From Bacillus sp. FJAT-44742 (GTDB lineage: Bacteria; Bacillota; Bacilli; Bacillales; Marinococcaceae), in contig NZ_KZ454936.1 of NCBI RefSeq assembly GCF_002797315.1, positions 1,549,133 through 1,613,132 of the forward strand: DNA of 64,000 nucleotides, in the 5' to 3' direction. Every line of letters starts with the position of its first letter. Position 1 is the first letter of the stretch. The notes under the pieces were generated by a model that was given only the letters and a program-made list of their open reading frames with translations, ran no database searches and was not told the DNA's origin. Below are positions 52,186 through 62,206 of this stretch, one piece after another. Both the position numbers and the translations under genes were made by a program.

Positions 52186-52332
52186 TTATAATTGAAATAA
52201 AAACATATACAACACAAGAAGTCCGATAGTAGATATAGAGGAAATCGTTATTATCTTACGGTCTTTCTTTCTAACTCCAACTAAAACCATAATAATAGCT
52301 AAAATTAATAGAATAGTAATGAAAATTTTCAT
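52186..52332 (-). CDS. Small two-TM protein (48 aa)
   Basis: MKIFITILLILAIIMVLVGV, then RKKDRK and a second helix (ISSISTIGLLVLYMFLF). GGAGGGTACATAA precedes the ATG and a strong terminator follows the stop. Function unknown. Confidence 0.65.
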   Translation of the reverse strand: MKIFITILLILAIIMVLVGVRKKDRKIITISSISTIGLLVLYMFLFQL

Positions 52333-52445
52333 TTATGTACCCTCCAGCATGCATTTGCTATGAGTGTAACATACATATCTTCAGCTGAAATAAAATAGCA
52401 TCAGATGTCGAAGAATGCTCACCTTTTAAAACTTCAATTTATTTT

Positions 52446-52742
52446 TCAAATTATTGATTCTTCCATGTTTGATACCTTAGTAAGGAAGGGCGATATCAGA
52501 ATCATAGACACACCAATTAAAAACATGAGGAGAATCGTTATGTACCCTAAAGAAAAAACCATATTCAAAACCATGGGCGAGAGGGTGAAAAGTGACATGA
52601 CAAACGACAATTTTTTTGTCTTAGCTGTAGGATACTGTTTTGCATTACAGTAAGGACAAATCAGTGCAGTATGTAAGGAAAAATTTCCTTTTAACGTTTC
52701 TTTCCATGCCCACTTTGTGTAACAGTGTTGACAAGTTGGCAT
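52446..52742 (-). CDS. CxxC zinc-finger membrane protein (TIGR04104-like)
   Basis: 98 aa. CQHCYTKWAWKETLKGNF and CPYCNAKQY give two CxxC pairs about 20 residues apart, followed by two membrane helices (SFVMSLFTLSPMVLNMVF and ITILLMFLIGVSMILISPF). AAAGGAGGTAC precedes ATG 52742. It is the intact counterpart of the broken gene at 15261-15554. Function unknown. Confidence 0.8.
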   Translation of the reverse strand: MPTCQHCYTKWAWKETLKGNFSLHTALICPYCNAKQYPTAKTKKLSFVMSLFTLSPMVLNMVFSLGYITILLMFLIGVSMILISPFLTKVSNMEESII

Positions 52743-52920
52743 TTTGTACCTCCTTTAAGAAAATAATTCAATTATATACTCAGACAAAAGTCCATCATAA
52801 GTCCTTGAATATGTTTATTTAATAAACTTTGGTCGAGGAATATAAAAGCTGCAGGTAAGGTAAGTAACACGAATGATTTCAAATGATGGTTAAAGAATAA
52901 TAGAAGAAAAGGGCGGTAAA

Positions 52921-53124
52921 ATGAGACAGAGTATGAGAAAGTGATTTATTATAATAGGAATCTTGTCGATTTCATTCTTGTCACTATTTTTTGTTACTCC
53001 TCTTTTCAGTTACAGCGGTTATCTACAAACAAAGAATGAGTGTATAGAAAATAATAAAACGATAGAGGTAGACCAGGTAGGGTTGTTGTATTTTAGGCGG
53101 TCTATCACTTGTCAGGAAAAGTAG
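52921..53124 (+). pseudogene. Small membrane or secreted protein gene with an early in-frame TGA
   Basis: ATG 52921 follows AAAAGGGCGG. After six codons a TGA (52942-52944) interrupts MRQSMRK-stop-FIIIGILSISFLSLFFVTPL, and the frame then runs cleanly to TAG 53122. A single TGG-to-TGA change would explain it. The product was a 67-aa protein with one N-terminal hydrophobic segment. Confidence 0.5.
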
Positions 53125-53145
53125 AGAGCGGAGGAATTGAAAAAA

Positions 53146-53180
53146 CCCCTCTTACATGAGCGGTTCGTATGTAAGAGGGG
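53146..53180. terminator. Terminator of katG
   Basis: A perfect 12-bp stem, cccctcttacat with atgtaagagggg. On the minus strand it is followed by TTTTTT. Confidence 0.85.
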
Positions 53181-53220
53181 GGAGTACAATCTATTAATAG
53201 TCAGCAATCATTCTAGCATT

Positions 53221-55416
<2,196 letters not shown>

Positions 55417-55490
55417 CTATTTTGAATTTACAAAATGAACAATCTTCCTATTTATGAAACTATATTACGGAAGTAATATTCATTATTACA

Positions 55491-55505
55491 TTATAATTAT
55501 AATAA
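55491..55505. promoter_or_regulatory. PerR-like box upstream of katG
   Basis: TTATAATTATAATAA differs at one position from the known B. subtilis PerR consensus TTATAATnATTATAA. Peroxide-inducible katG/katA under PerR is standard in Bacilli, so the site fits. Confidence 0.65.
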
Positions 55506-56206
55506 ATTATTTCTTTAATTAAAAACAATACGCTTTAAAAATACTTAAAAATTACACAGGTAGGAAATAAACAGTTATTAAATGACTCCAGGAGGTATTT
55601 TTAGAGCAGAGGAGAGGGAAGGGAACAAGAAGATCTGTAAACATTTATAGAAAATATCATCCTTATGATATGGTGAAGTGATTAACTGTATGACCTATTG
55701 TATGGAGTCTTTCTTTCTACTTGAAAGAAGGAGAAAAGAAGAAGGAATTATTCGGACTTAAAAGGATAAGTGAGCAGAAATCAGTATCAATTTCTTTTCT
55801 ATACCCCTCACATTCTTTGTAAAACTTATTCAAAAATTCACACTTCCTCTTAGTAAATTCACTAGGGAATGACATTGAGCCCACGACTCCTCAAAAAGAG
55901 AGTTCATTCAATATTTCTAAAACAAATCGAAGTCTTAAATAAATGCTTCGTAGTACGTAGTAAATGGTAAGGCATAAACCTTTTTCTAAAAGCATATAAT
56001 CAATAAACGAAGAGTTCATCCATACGTGGTGAACTTTTTTAGTTATAGAAATAGTAAGGGCAATGTGAAAACAATGGTAATACCCTAACAAAGTGCAAAG
56101 TAGCTGTCATAATCGGTGGGTAGTCGGTATAAAAGAAAATGATAGTCCAAACTTTTAAGGATTATGATCCTTGCTATTACTAAGTAGGAGAGGACGAATT
56201 TACAAA

Positions 56207-56222
56207 ACGTAATCATTACGAT
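56207..56222. promoter_or_regulatory. Zur-like box 1
   Basis: ACGTAATCATTACGAT, one mismatch to the known Bacillus Zur core TCGTAATnATTACGA. It immediately precedes a TATAAT (56222-56227). Confidence 0.65.
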
Positions 56223-56238
56223 ATAATAGGAATAAATA

Positions 56239-56253
56239 TCGTAATGATTACGA
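56239..56253. promoter_or_regulatory. Zur-like box 2
   Basis: TCGTAATGATTACGA, a perfect match to the Zur core TCGTAATnATTACGA. With box 1 it brackets a TATAAT. The rest of 55506-56445 contains no convincing gene. Confidence 0.7.
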
Positions 56254-56445
56254 TTAAAATTCGAAATAACAGTAGTGTTCAAGTCATGAAGCCGAAATAA
56301 TAGTAGGAACGCAAAAGAGAATCACTATAAAATCCCAAATAGCATGTGACTGCGTTCATAAATACAGATGGGCAGAAATACAAATAGAAAACAAGGAAGT
56401 AACGCGCACTACTTTTAATAAAAAAAGAAAGTGGTTTGGTATTAA

Positions 56446-56706
56446 ATGGATAACCGATTGCATTTAAAAAATTTCTTTGAGTTGCATGTAAAAGAGAATA
56501 AAAGATATTGCTTCACTGTGAAAAACACCATTCATTTGATGGACAGCCAATTTATAATTAATGAAATTTTAGACAGTTCTCCAGAAGAGCTAGAAGATAT
56601 TAAAAAGATAATTGAAGACAGAAAAATCGACGAAGAGAGTATCCATCAGTTTTTAAGCCACCTTGCAATCCTTTATTCGGTGGGAAATCAAAAAAAGAGC
56701 AGCTAA
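56446..56706 (+). CDS. Small hypothetical protein (86 aa) downstream of the Zur-like boxes
   Basis: Soluble and helical: KENKRYCFTVKNTIHLMDSQ, then ILDSSPEELEDIKKIIEDRK and SIHQFLSHLAILYSV. No cysteine pair or metal motif. The ribosome site is weak (AAAGTGG). It is the first credible + strand gene after the twin boxes, 193 bases away, so it may be under zinc control. Family not recognised. Confidence 0.6.
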   Translation: MDNRLHLKNFFELHVKENKRYCFTVKNTIHLMDSQFIINEILDSSPEELEDIKKIIEDRKIDEESIHQFLSHLAILYSVGNQKKSS

Positions 56707-56837
56707 AAAATCACTTCATTTTATGCACTATAGAAATATGATGAAAGTACGCGAGTCAGGTGGCCACTCATTAAAGAGCATATGATCCCTCTGCATGCAG
56801 CTTCAGCGAACATTCTGGAAAATAGGGGTATAATAAA

Positions 56838-56869
56838 AAGGGAATCCATGCTATGGACTCCTTTTTTTT
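56838..56869 (+). terminator. Terminator-like hairpin
   Basis: aagg..atccat with atgga..cctt around GC, followed by T8. Probably ends the 86-aa gene transcript. Confidence 0.65.
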
Positions 56870-56924
56870 CTTTATCTTTTGCAAAGTTATTATATTAGTA
56901 AGATAAGCCATTGAAAAGAGGAGG

Positions 56925-57323
56925 ATGATGAAAAGAAAATTTGCTTCTTTTTCCTGGTTATAGGGCCAAAAATACGAACTTGCTGAGCTATTAAATGGAA
57001 AAAACAAAGCGATATTTATTAGGCTATTAGGCAGTGCTGCAGAAAATCCGGCAGCAAAGACGGATCAAAGACTGATGTTTACCAAGAATTATCCTAACTT
57101 AAATTATGAGAAAGTCATTCTGGGATTTGAATTTGAAAATAACCATTCACGGTAGTTAACCCATAAGGAAATATGTGAATATGTGATGGAGTGATTTGGG
57201 CTTACAATAACAAAGACACCTTGATATATAACTGACAGGGATGGTTCTACATCGCCAGTAGAAGAAATGTTGCAATTCAATCATAATGAAGGGATGCCAA
57301 GGTGGAAGGTAACCGATAGTTAA
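56925..57323 (+). pseudogene. Degenerate gene with four in-frame stops and no frameshift
   Basis: GAGGAGG precedes ATG 56925. A single 132-codon frame reads as protein throughout (YELAELLNGKNKAIFIRLLG, RLMFTKNYPNLNYEKVILGF, then THKEICEYVME and VEEMLQFNHNEGMPRWKV). It is interrupted by TAG 56961, TAG 57153, a TGA near 57195 and a TGA near 57222. The family is not recognised. Point mutation without indels suggests recent inactivation. Confidence 0.55.
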
Positions 57324-57799
<476 letters not shown>

Positions 57800-57984
57800 A
57801 AAAGGATTACTCATTCTGAACTTTCTTTACCCACTCAGAATCTGGGGGTCACTCTAACTTTCAAAACGTTCACGGAGTCATCTGTAAGGCCATCCCTCTT
57901 CCATCTTCAAACGTACCACTTCACGCATTAAACCCTTTGTATATACTTTAAAGGTTTATTTTTTCCACAGAAAAATCCCCTCCA
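57800..57984 (-). pseudogene. IS3-family OrfA-like transposase remnant
   Basis: The minus strand reads KGLMREVVRLKMEEGWPYR, stop, LRERF, then after a frameshift SDPQILS. This looks like the helix-turn-helix OrfA of an IS3/IS150-type element. A GGAGGGGA and a GTG lie at its head (about 57984). The element's DDE half is absent. Identity is by pattern only. Confidence 0.45.
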
Positions 57985-58183
57985 GGTAGACGATTAAGAA
58001 CATAATATCATGCTCTCTTTTTTTCATGTCTAACTAAAGGGGATATATCAAACAGTTCAGTTCTCTTATTTACAAAACTGGTTAGTGATTTATTAGCAAA
58101 CAGTGTCAGGGCACTGTTTGCATTGGTGAATAGTAGGAAAATGTGTCAGCCCCCTGCCATTCTTATTATCTTTGGGCTTGTGT

Positions 58184-59032
58184 CTATATACGCATTAATG
58201 CACCATTTGGCTTTGGTAAATCTTGTTCTGTTAACTGATTCATTTTACAAAAATGTTCAAAGAATTGTTGTGCCAGCTCTCGGTCTTTTGAGTTATCTTT
58301 TAACGCAACTATATCAAGCAAAATTTGTGCCATCAAAGTATTTTCAAAATAACGGTATTTACCTGTCTTCCATGTCATTTTATGGGGGGATTTTTCATTT
58401 ACATAATATTTCCAGAAATACATTTGCTCCGATTCTTGTTCTGTAAGTAGGAGTTTGTATTTTGAATGAGCAGGAATATATCCATCTTCACAGAGCTTAC
58501 CAATAAAATCTTCATTCACCATATAAACACCTAAAATACGTCTGTCTTTTTCACTGGAATCTACTGCTGTTAACAGGACAGCGCTATTTTGGTGCAAGCG
58601 GATAGGTTTGTTTGGGTTCCCTTTGTTATTACCGCTTTTTACTTCGCCTGCAAAAACCTTCCACTCTGACAAAGAACTTTTCTGTTCTTCTGTATCACAC
58701 CAAAAAACCATTTGTGATTCGGAATGAAGTTTATGATTTTTCATAAGTTTATTATGTTCCAAGCGCAGTTCTTGATTTTTTCGTTGTAATTTTCTTTCCT
58801 CTTCCTTCTTCCATTCTTCCTTCTTTCGTTCGTTTTCCTTTTTTTGTATAATATTTTCTAGTGAATCAGCATCAGTTTTATCATGCAGTTTTAGGTGCTT
58901 GCCAAATACATCAGGGAAAACGAACTTTTTATTTTCCGATGCGAAATCTATTTCTATAATAGTGTCATTATGTTTAACGATACTACCCATACCAAAATGC
59001 TTGTGGGTAACTTTCTTATTGATTAGATTCAT
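58184..59032 (-). CDS. Conserved hypothetical protein with central coiled coil (282 aa)
   Basis: The N-terminal ~50 residues (KKVTHKHFGMGSIVKHNDTIIEIDFA) form a small beta-barrel of the kind seen in CarD/tudor-like folds. A charged coiled coil follows (residues 55-100), then a C-terminal domain with FWCDTEEQKSSLSEWKVFAG, IRLHQNSAVLLTAVDSSEKD and MTWKTGKYRYF. Similar Bacillus proteins are often named 'malate synthase'; nothing here supports that. CAAGGAGG precedes the ATG. Confidence 0.75.
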   Translation of the reverse strand: MNLINKKVTHKHFGMGSIVKHNDTIIEIDFASENKKFVFPDVFGKHLKLHDKTDADSLENIIQKKENERKKEEWKKEEERKLQRKNQELRLEHNKLMKNHKLHSESQMVFWCDTEEQKSSLSEWKVFAGEVKSGNNKGNPNKPIRLHQNSAVLLTAVDSSEKDRRILGVYMVNEDFIGKLCEDGYIPAHSKYKLLLTEQESEQMYFWKYYVNEKSPHKMTWKTGKYRYFENTLMAQILLDIVALKDNSKDRELAQQFFEHFCKMNQLTEQDLPKPNGALMRI

Positions 59033-59440
59033 TATTCAAGTCCTCCTTGTAGACACGTATCCATAATTTTATTTGCAGAAAAATACAGCGAAATTCAGAA
59101 TACGATTGAAAAAACAATAACAAAACTATTATAACATTTTCTTGAAAAAATCTCAAATTTATTATTGACAACATATTTTATCATAAGTTAAAATAAAGTT
59201 TTGCACTACCCATACCCTTAAGATAGCAATAAAGAAGGCCTCCAAAAGGGCGCAAAATCTGTACATCCGCAAAAGAAATCGATAATAAATAATTCCTACA
59301 GAATTCCATGAGTATCTGAAAAGTGTTTTATCTTACAAACAATAAATAGTCCAAAATAAAAAGGAAGAGGCTGTCTCATAAGTCTCTTCATTTTTATTTT
59401 AGTGCCTGTATATTAAGTTAATTGCTGGATAGCAACTTTC
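59033..59440. other. Intergenic region with nothing recognised
   Basis: 408 AT-rich bases between two minus-strand genes. It must hold the promoter of the 282-aa gene. No hairpin terminator with a good T-run was found for the EamA gene. Confidence 0.5.
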
Positions 59441-60310
59441 TTATTTGGACTGCTTCACACTAAGCACGGTGACTGTACCTAGGATGACCACCATTCCAAC
59501 AAGTTGAATGGTAGTCAAATGATCTCCAAGAAGTAGAAAGCCAAATAATGAAGCTGTCACCGGCTCTACCATGGCGACCATCGAAGCAGTTGTGGGAGCA
59601 GTCCACCGTATACCAATCACATAGAATATAAATGAAATTCCAGCCCCTACGATCCCTAATAGAAGAAACCATCCTATATCACTTGATGTCATCACACTAG
59701 CTGCTTCCTCATTGTCCGCAAAAAGAAAAAGGAGGAGACAAAACGAAAAAAAGGCAATGGTTAAGGTGGTCTGCGGCTTTCCGATAGAAGAAGCATTTTT
59801 AAACCCGAATATAAACAATGCATAAGAAAGGCCAGCAGCAAGCCCAGCTGCCACTCCTAAAAAACTTACTGAAATTGAGTCAGTGTTGTAGGCGCCTGTA
59901 AGCAGGATAATCCCCAGAAGTATCCCGAAAATGCATCCCCATTTAAACCAAGATGAACGTTCTATTCGTAATAAAAAGGAGATTAAAAGGACAAAAACAG
60001 GTGCGGTATACATTAAGGTAACGGCAACAGCAATGCTTGAGGCTTGGATACTGAGAGCATAAAAAGTAAAATTTCCAGCAACACCAATACCTGCCAATAG
60101 GGACCATATGTAAAAACGAGTAGAGTAGATCCAATTTCGTTTAAAGCGAAAGAGAAACCACACAAAAAAACATATAAAACCAACAGCCCCTCGGTAAAGG
60201 GATATCACAATAGGATCCCAGCCCTTGGTCATTAGGATATCTGCAATTCCTCCACTAATGCCCCAGCAAATAGCGGCTAGCATAACTAAGCCTACACCTG
60301 CAAATCTCAT
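59441..60310 (-). CDS. EamA/DMT family transporter
   Basis: A 289-aa membrane protein with ten hydrophobic segments in two EamA repeats (MLAAICWGISGGIADILMTK and GVAAGLAAGLSYALFIFGFK begin them; the second ends with MVAMVEPVTASLFGFLLLGD). Metabolite or drug exporter of unknown substrate. ATGGAGGCACACT precedes ATG 60310. It is not closely similar to the EamA protein at 15653. Confidence 0.88.
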   Translation of the reverse strand: MRFAGVGLVMLAAICWGISGGIADILMTKGWDPIVISLYRGAVGFICFFVWFLFRFKRNWIYSTRFYIWSLLAGIGVAGNFTFYALSIQASSIAVAVTLMYTAPVFVLLISFLLRIERSSWFKWGCIFGILLGIILLTGAYNTDSISVSFLGVAAGLAAGLSYALFIFGFKNASSIGKPQTTLTIAFFSFCLLLFLFADNEEAASVMTSSDIGWFLLLGIVGAGISFIFYVIGIRWTAPTTASMVAMVEPVTASLFGFLLLGDHLTTIQLVGMVVILGTVTVLSVKQSK

Positions 60311-60723
60311 AGTGTGCCTCCATAAGATAAGTATACGCTATTAGAAACCCAACGTGATCTTCAGAACGTGAATTTAAGGACCAAACTATCCTCTTTACAG
60401 TCCTAATCTAACATATGTTTTTTAATAGCATTAATGATAATTCCTTTAATGTCTCGCAGCTAAACCTAAATCACCTCCCATGCAATATGAAAGAATCGGT
60501 ATATTTTATAAGAGAAAATGAAACAACAACAGGTATTCTCTAAGTTAAATTGAATCGTGTATTATAAGAAGTAAGAGGTATAACAATCTATGCAAAATAA
60601 ACGTTACGGTAAAGGGATAAGGGTAAAAGATGAGGTCCATATTACTGAGGGCCTCAAATTTAACTCCATTTCGAGTTTTCAACAATTGAAGAGCGTTAGT
60701 TGAAAAGTATTTTTTGTAATTAC
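60311..60723. other. Intergenic region, no secure gene
   Basis: 413 bases. A 38-codon frame (60591-60707) has no clear ribosome site and was not accepted. No regulatory site was recognised. Confidence 0.45.
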
Positions 60724-60987
60724 TTAATTGTATAATGGTTTTATTGTCCTTAAGTCTTCTATTAATTGCCTTATTTCCTTTTTTGTTAAATATACTGGCA
60801 TTTGGTCATATAGTGTTAAAACTTGTCTGTCACTTTCATTTTGGTGTTTACACAAATACTCATAAAGTGTATTAAATTGATTTATCCTAAGTGTTGATTG
60901 GGTTGCAAAATATTTGATCTCTTGCAACGTAAATTCATTCATTTTTTCATCAAACTCACCTGCAATTATGTTACCTTGTATCTTCAA
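60724..60987 (-). CDS. Hypothetical protein (87 aa)
   Basis: A helical soluble protein (FTLQEIKYFATQSTLRINQF, TKKEIRQLIEDLRTIKPLYN). The start is TTG 60987 behind GGGTGGAGA. No family recognised. The absence of cysteine or membrane segments and the 'TKKEIRQLIEDLRTIK' tail suggest a small regulatory or structural role, not an enzyme. Confidence 0.55.
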   Translation of the reverse strand: MKIQGNIIAGEFDEKMNEFTLQEIKYFATQSTLRINQFNTLYEYLCKHQNESDRQVLTLYDQMPVYLTKKEIRQLIEDLRTIKPLYN

Positions 60988-61074
60988 ATCTCCACCCCCG
61001 TATTTAACTTTTACCTCACAAGTTTGTTTTACAATAATACTTTTCCCAAAATTTACTCCTTTATCATTAATATA

Positions 61075-61123
61075 AAAAACCTGAATAACCGACGCTTTTA
61101 TAACGCCGACTATCCAGGTTTTT
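61075..61123 (-). terminator. Terminator of the YflT-like gene
   Basis: A long stem, aaaaacctg..gtcggcg with cgccgac..caggttttt, around an AT-rich loop, and T-rich on the minus strand. Confidence 0.8.
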
Positions 61124-61160
61124 GTTCAATACAAATGTAGTTTGTTAAAGAAATTCACAC

Positions 61161-61502
61161 TTAAAGGTTTGCATCTGGTCCTTCATCTTTTACAACAACC
61201 AGTATTTTACCTTCATCAAGTTCTTCCTCGAGTTCATTTGCTTCTGTTTCATCAATGCCCATTTCTTGCATTTTTGCTCTCAGTTCATCACCTTTTTTTC
61301 TAAAAAGGTTTTTCACAGTAGTATCTAATCCAGTCTCCGTAGTGCCAACTGTATTTGCATCCGTTTCATCTGCAAGCTGATTAGTATGCTGTTTATCATG
61401 GGAAAGAACATAGATATTGTTTTCATTTATTCCCTGGCTTTTTAATGATTCTACTTTTTCCATAACTTCTTCGTCTGTGCGTAGCAATGTGTGTGTACTC
61501 AA
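61161..61502 (-). CDS. yflT: General stress protein 17M-like (YflT domain)
   Basis: A 113-aa protein. The N-terminal YflT domain (LLRTDEEVMEKVESLKSQGINENNIYVLSHD) continues into an acidic helical region (DDELRAKMQEMGIDETEANELEEELDEGKILVVVK-like order). Members are induced by general stress. The start is TTG 61502 behind AAGGAGGCG. A very good sigma-B-type promoter lies upstream and a strong terminator downstream. Confidence 0.88.
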   Translation of the reverse strand: MSTHTLLRTDEEVMEKVESLKSQGINENNIYVLSHDKQHTNQLADETDANTVGTTETGLDTTVKNLFRKKGDELRAKMQEMGIDETEANELEEELDEGKILVVVKDEGPDANL

Positions 61503-61543
61503 ATAAATCGCCTCCTTGAAGTTAATTCGTTTCAGAAATAGAT

Positions 61544-61569
61544 TTACCCCGTTGGTAGAAGGTTAAAAC
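61544..61569 (-). promoter_or_regulatory. Sigma-B promoter of the YflT-like gene
   Basis: On the minus strand GTTTTA (61569-61564), 14 bases, then GGGTAA (61549-61544), against the sigma-B consensus GTTTAA-N12-14-GGGTAT. It lies about 42 bases before the start codon. Confidence 0.75.
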
Positions 61570-61580
61570 TAACTTGAACA

Positions 61581-62078
61581 TTACAAATAAGTAACAGCAA
61601 AATAAACCACCCAAAGAGTAAGAAGTACAGCAATACTCCCTTCCCCTAGCGTTGAGCCTGTTTTAGTAAAAAAAGGAAAACGAACTGGAAATTTAATTGG
61701 AAAAAATAAATGAACTCCTCGAGAAGTCATCATATCAAGAAGCAAATGACTTGCTATCCCAACTAACAGACCTGTTTGAACTGCAATCCCCCACTCCCCT
61801 TCTATTGACTGAGTAAAGAAATAAATAATAAATAAAAACAGAAAGCTGTGTGTAAATGTCCGGTGTCCAAACGTTTTGCTAATAATGGTGGCAATCAGGG
61901 GCAGCCTTCTCCCTATCCAGGACCTCGGACTGCATATATCAGGTAATAATCCTCCTGCAATGCTGCTAGCCAAATAAACACCACCTGCTGTTGCAATATC
62001 AGTAAAAGATAATGGACTGATTGTATAATAGGCAGAGGCAGCTGCTGTCGCTCCTATTAAGTGTGTTCCTAATCTCAT
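61581..62078 (-). CDS. YdjM/YvsG-like metal-dependent membrane hydrolase
   Basis: A 165-aa protein of the LexA-binding inner membrane-associated putative hydrolase family. GTHLIGA near the N-terminus, GHRTFTHSF and SHLLLDMMTSRGVHLFFP are the conserved His/Asp blocks between four hydrophobic segments. CAAGGATGG precedes the ATG. It lies between yflT and parC on the same strand; function is not established. Confidence 0.88.
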   Translation of the reverse strand: MRLGTHLIGATAAASAYYTISPLSFTDIATAGGVYLASSIAGGLLPDICSPRSWIGRRLPLIATIISKTFGHRTFTHSFLFLFIIYFFTQSIEGEWGIAVQTGLLVGIASHLLLDMMTSRGVHLFFPIKFPVRFPFFTKTGSTLGEGSIAVLLTLWVVYFAVTYL

Positions 62079-62145
62079 ATATGTACCATCCTTGTATAAG
62101 TTAACATAATTATATTATGGTAAATTCTATAATGTTGGGTAGAAT

Positions 62146-62173
62146 GAAAAAAGACCGCTTCTTGAGCGATCTT
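62146..62173 (-). terminator. Terminator of parC
   Basis: aaga-CGCT / agcg-tctt hairpin followed by TTTTTTC on the minus strand. Confidence 0.7.
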
Positions 62174-62206
62174 CTTTCTCATTTAAGATTGCCAGGCATT
62201 GCTGTA

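Noticed and set aside
56267-56467. Open + strand frame after the Zur-like boxes with a Cys-x-Cys (IACDCVHKY), considered as a zinc-regulated ribosomal protein or metallochaperone gene
   Set aside because: It has no start codon or ribosome site, and beyond the cysteines it does not follow L31, L33, L36 or S14 sequence.
58123-58446. A 107-codon ORF on the + strand
   Set aside because: It lies antisense to the well-supported 282-aa gene and has no ribosome site or domain.
60591-60707. A 38-codon + strand ORF (QNKRYGKGIRVKDEVHITEG...)
   Set aside because: No clear ribosome site, no terminator and no family character; too short to accept.
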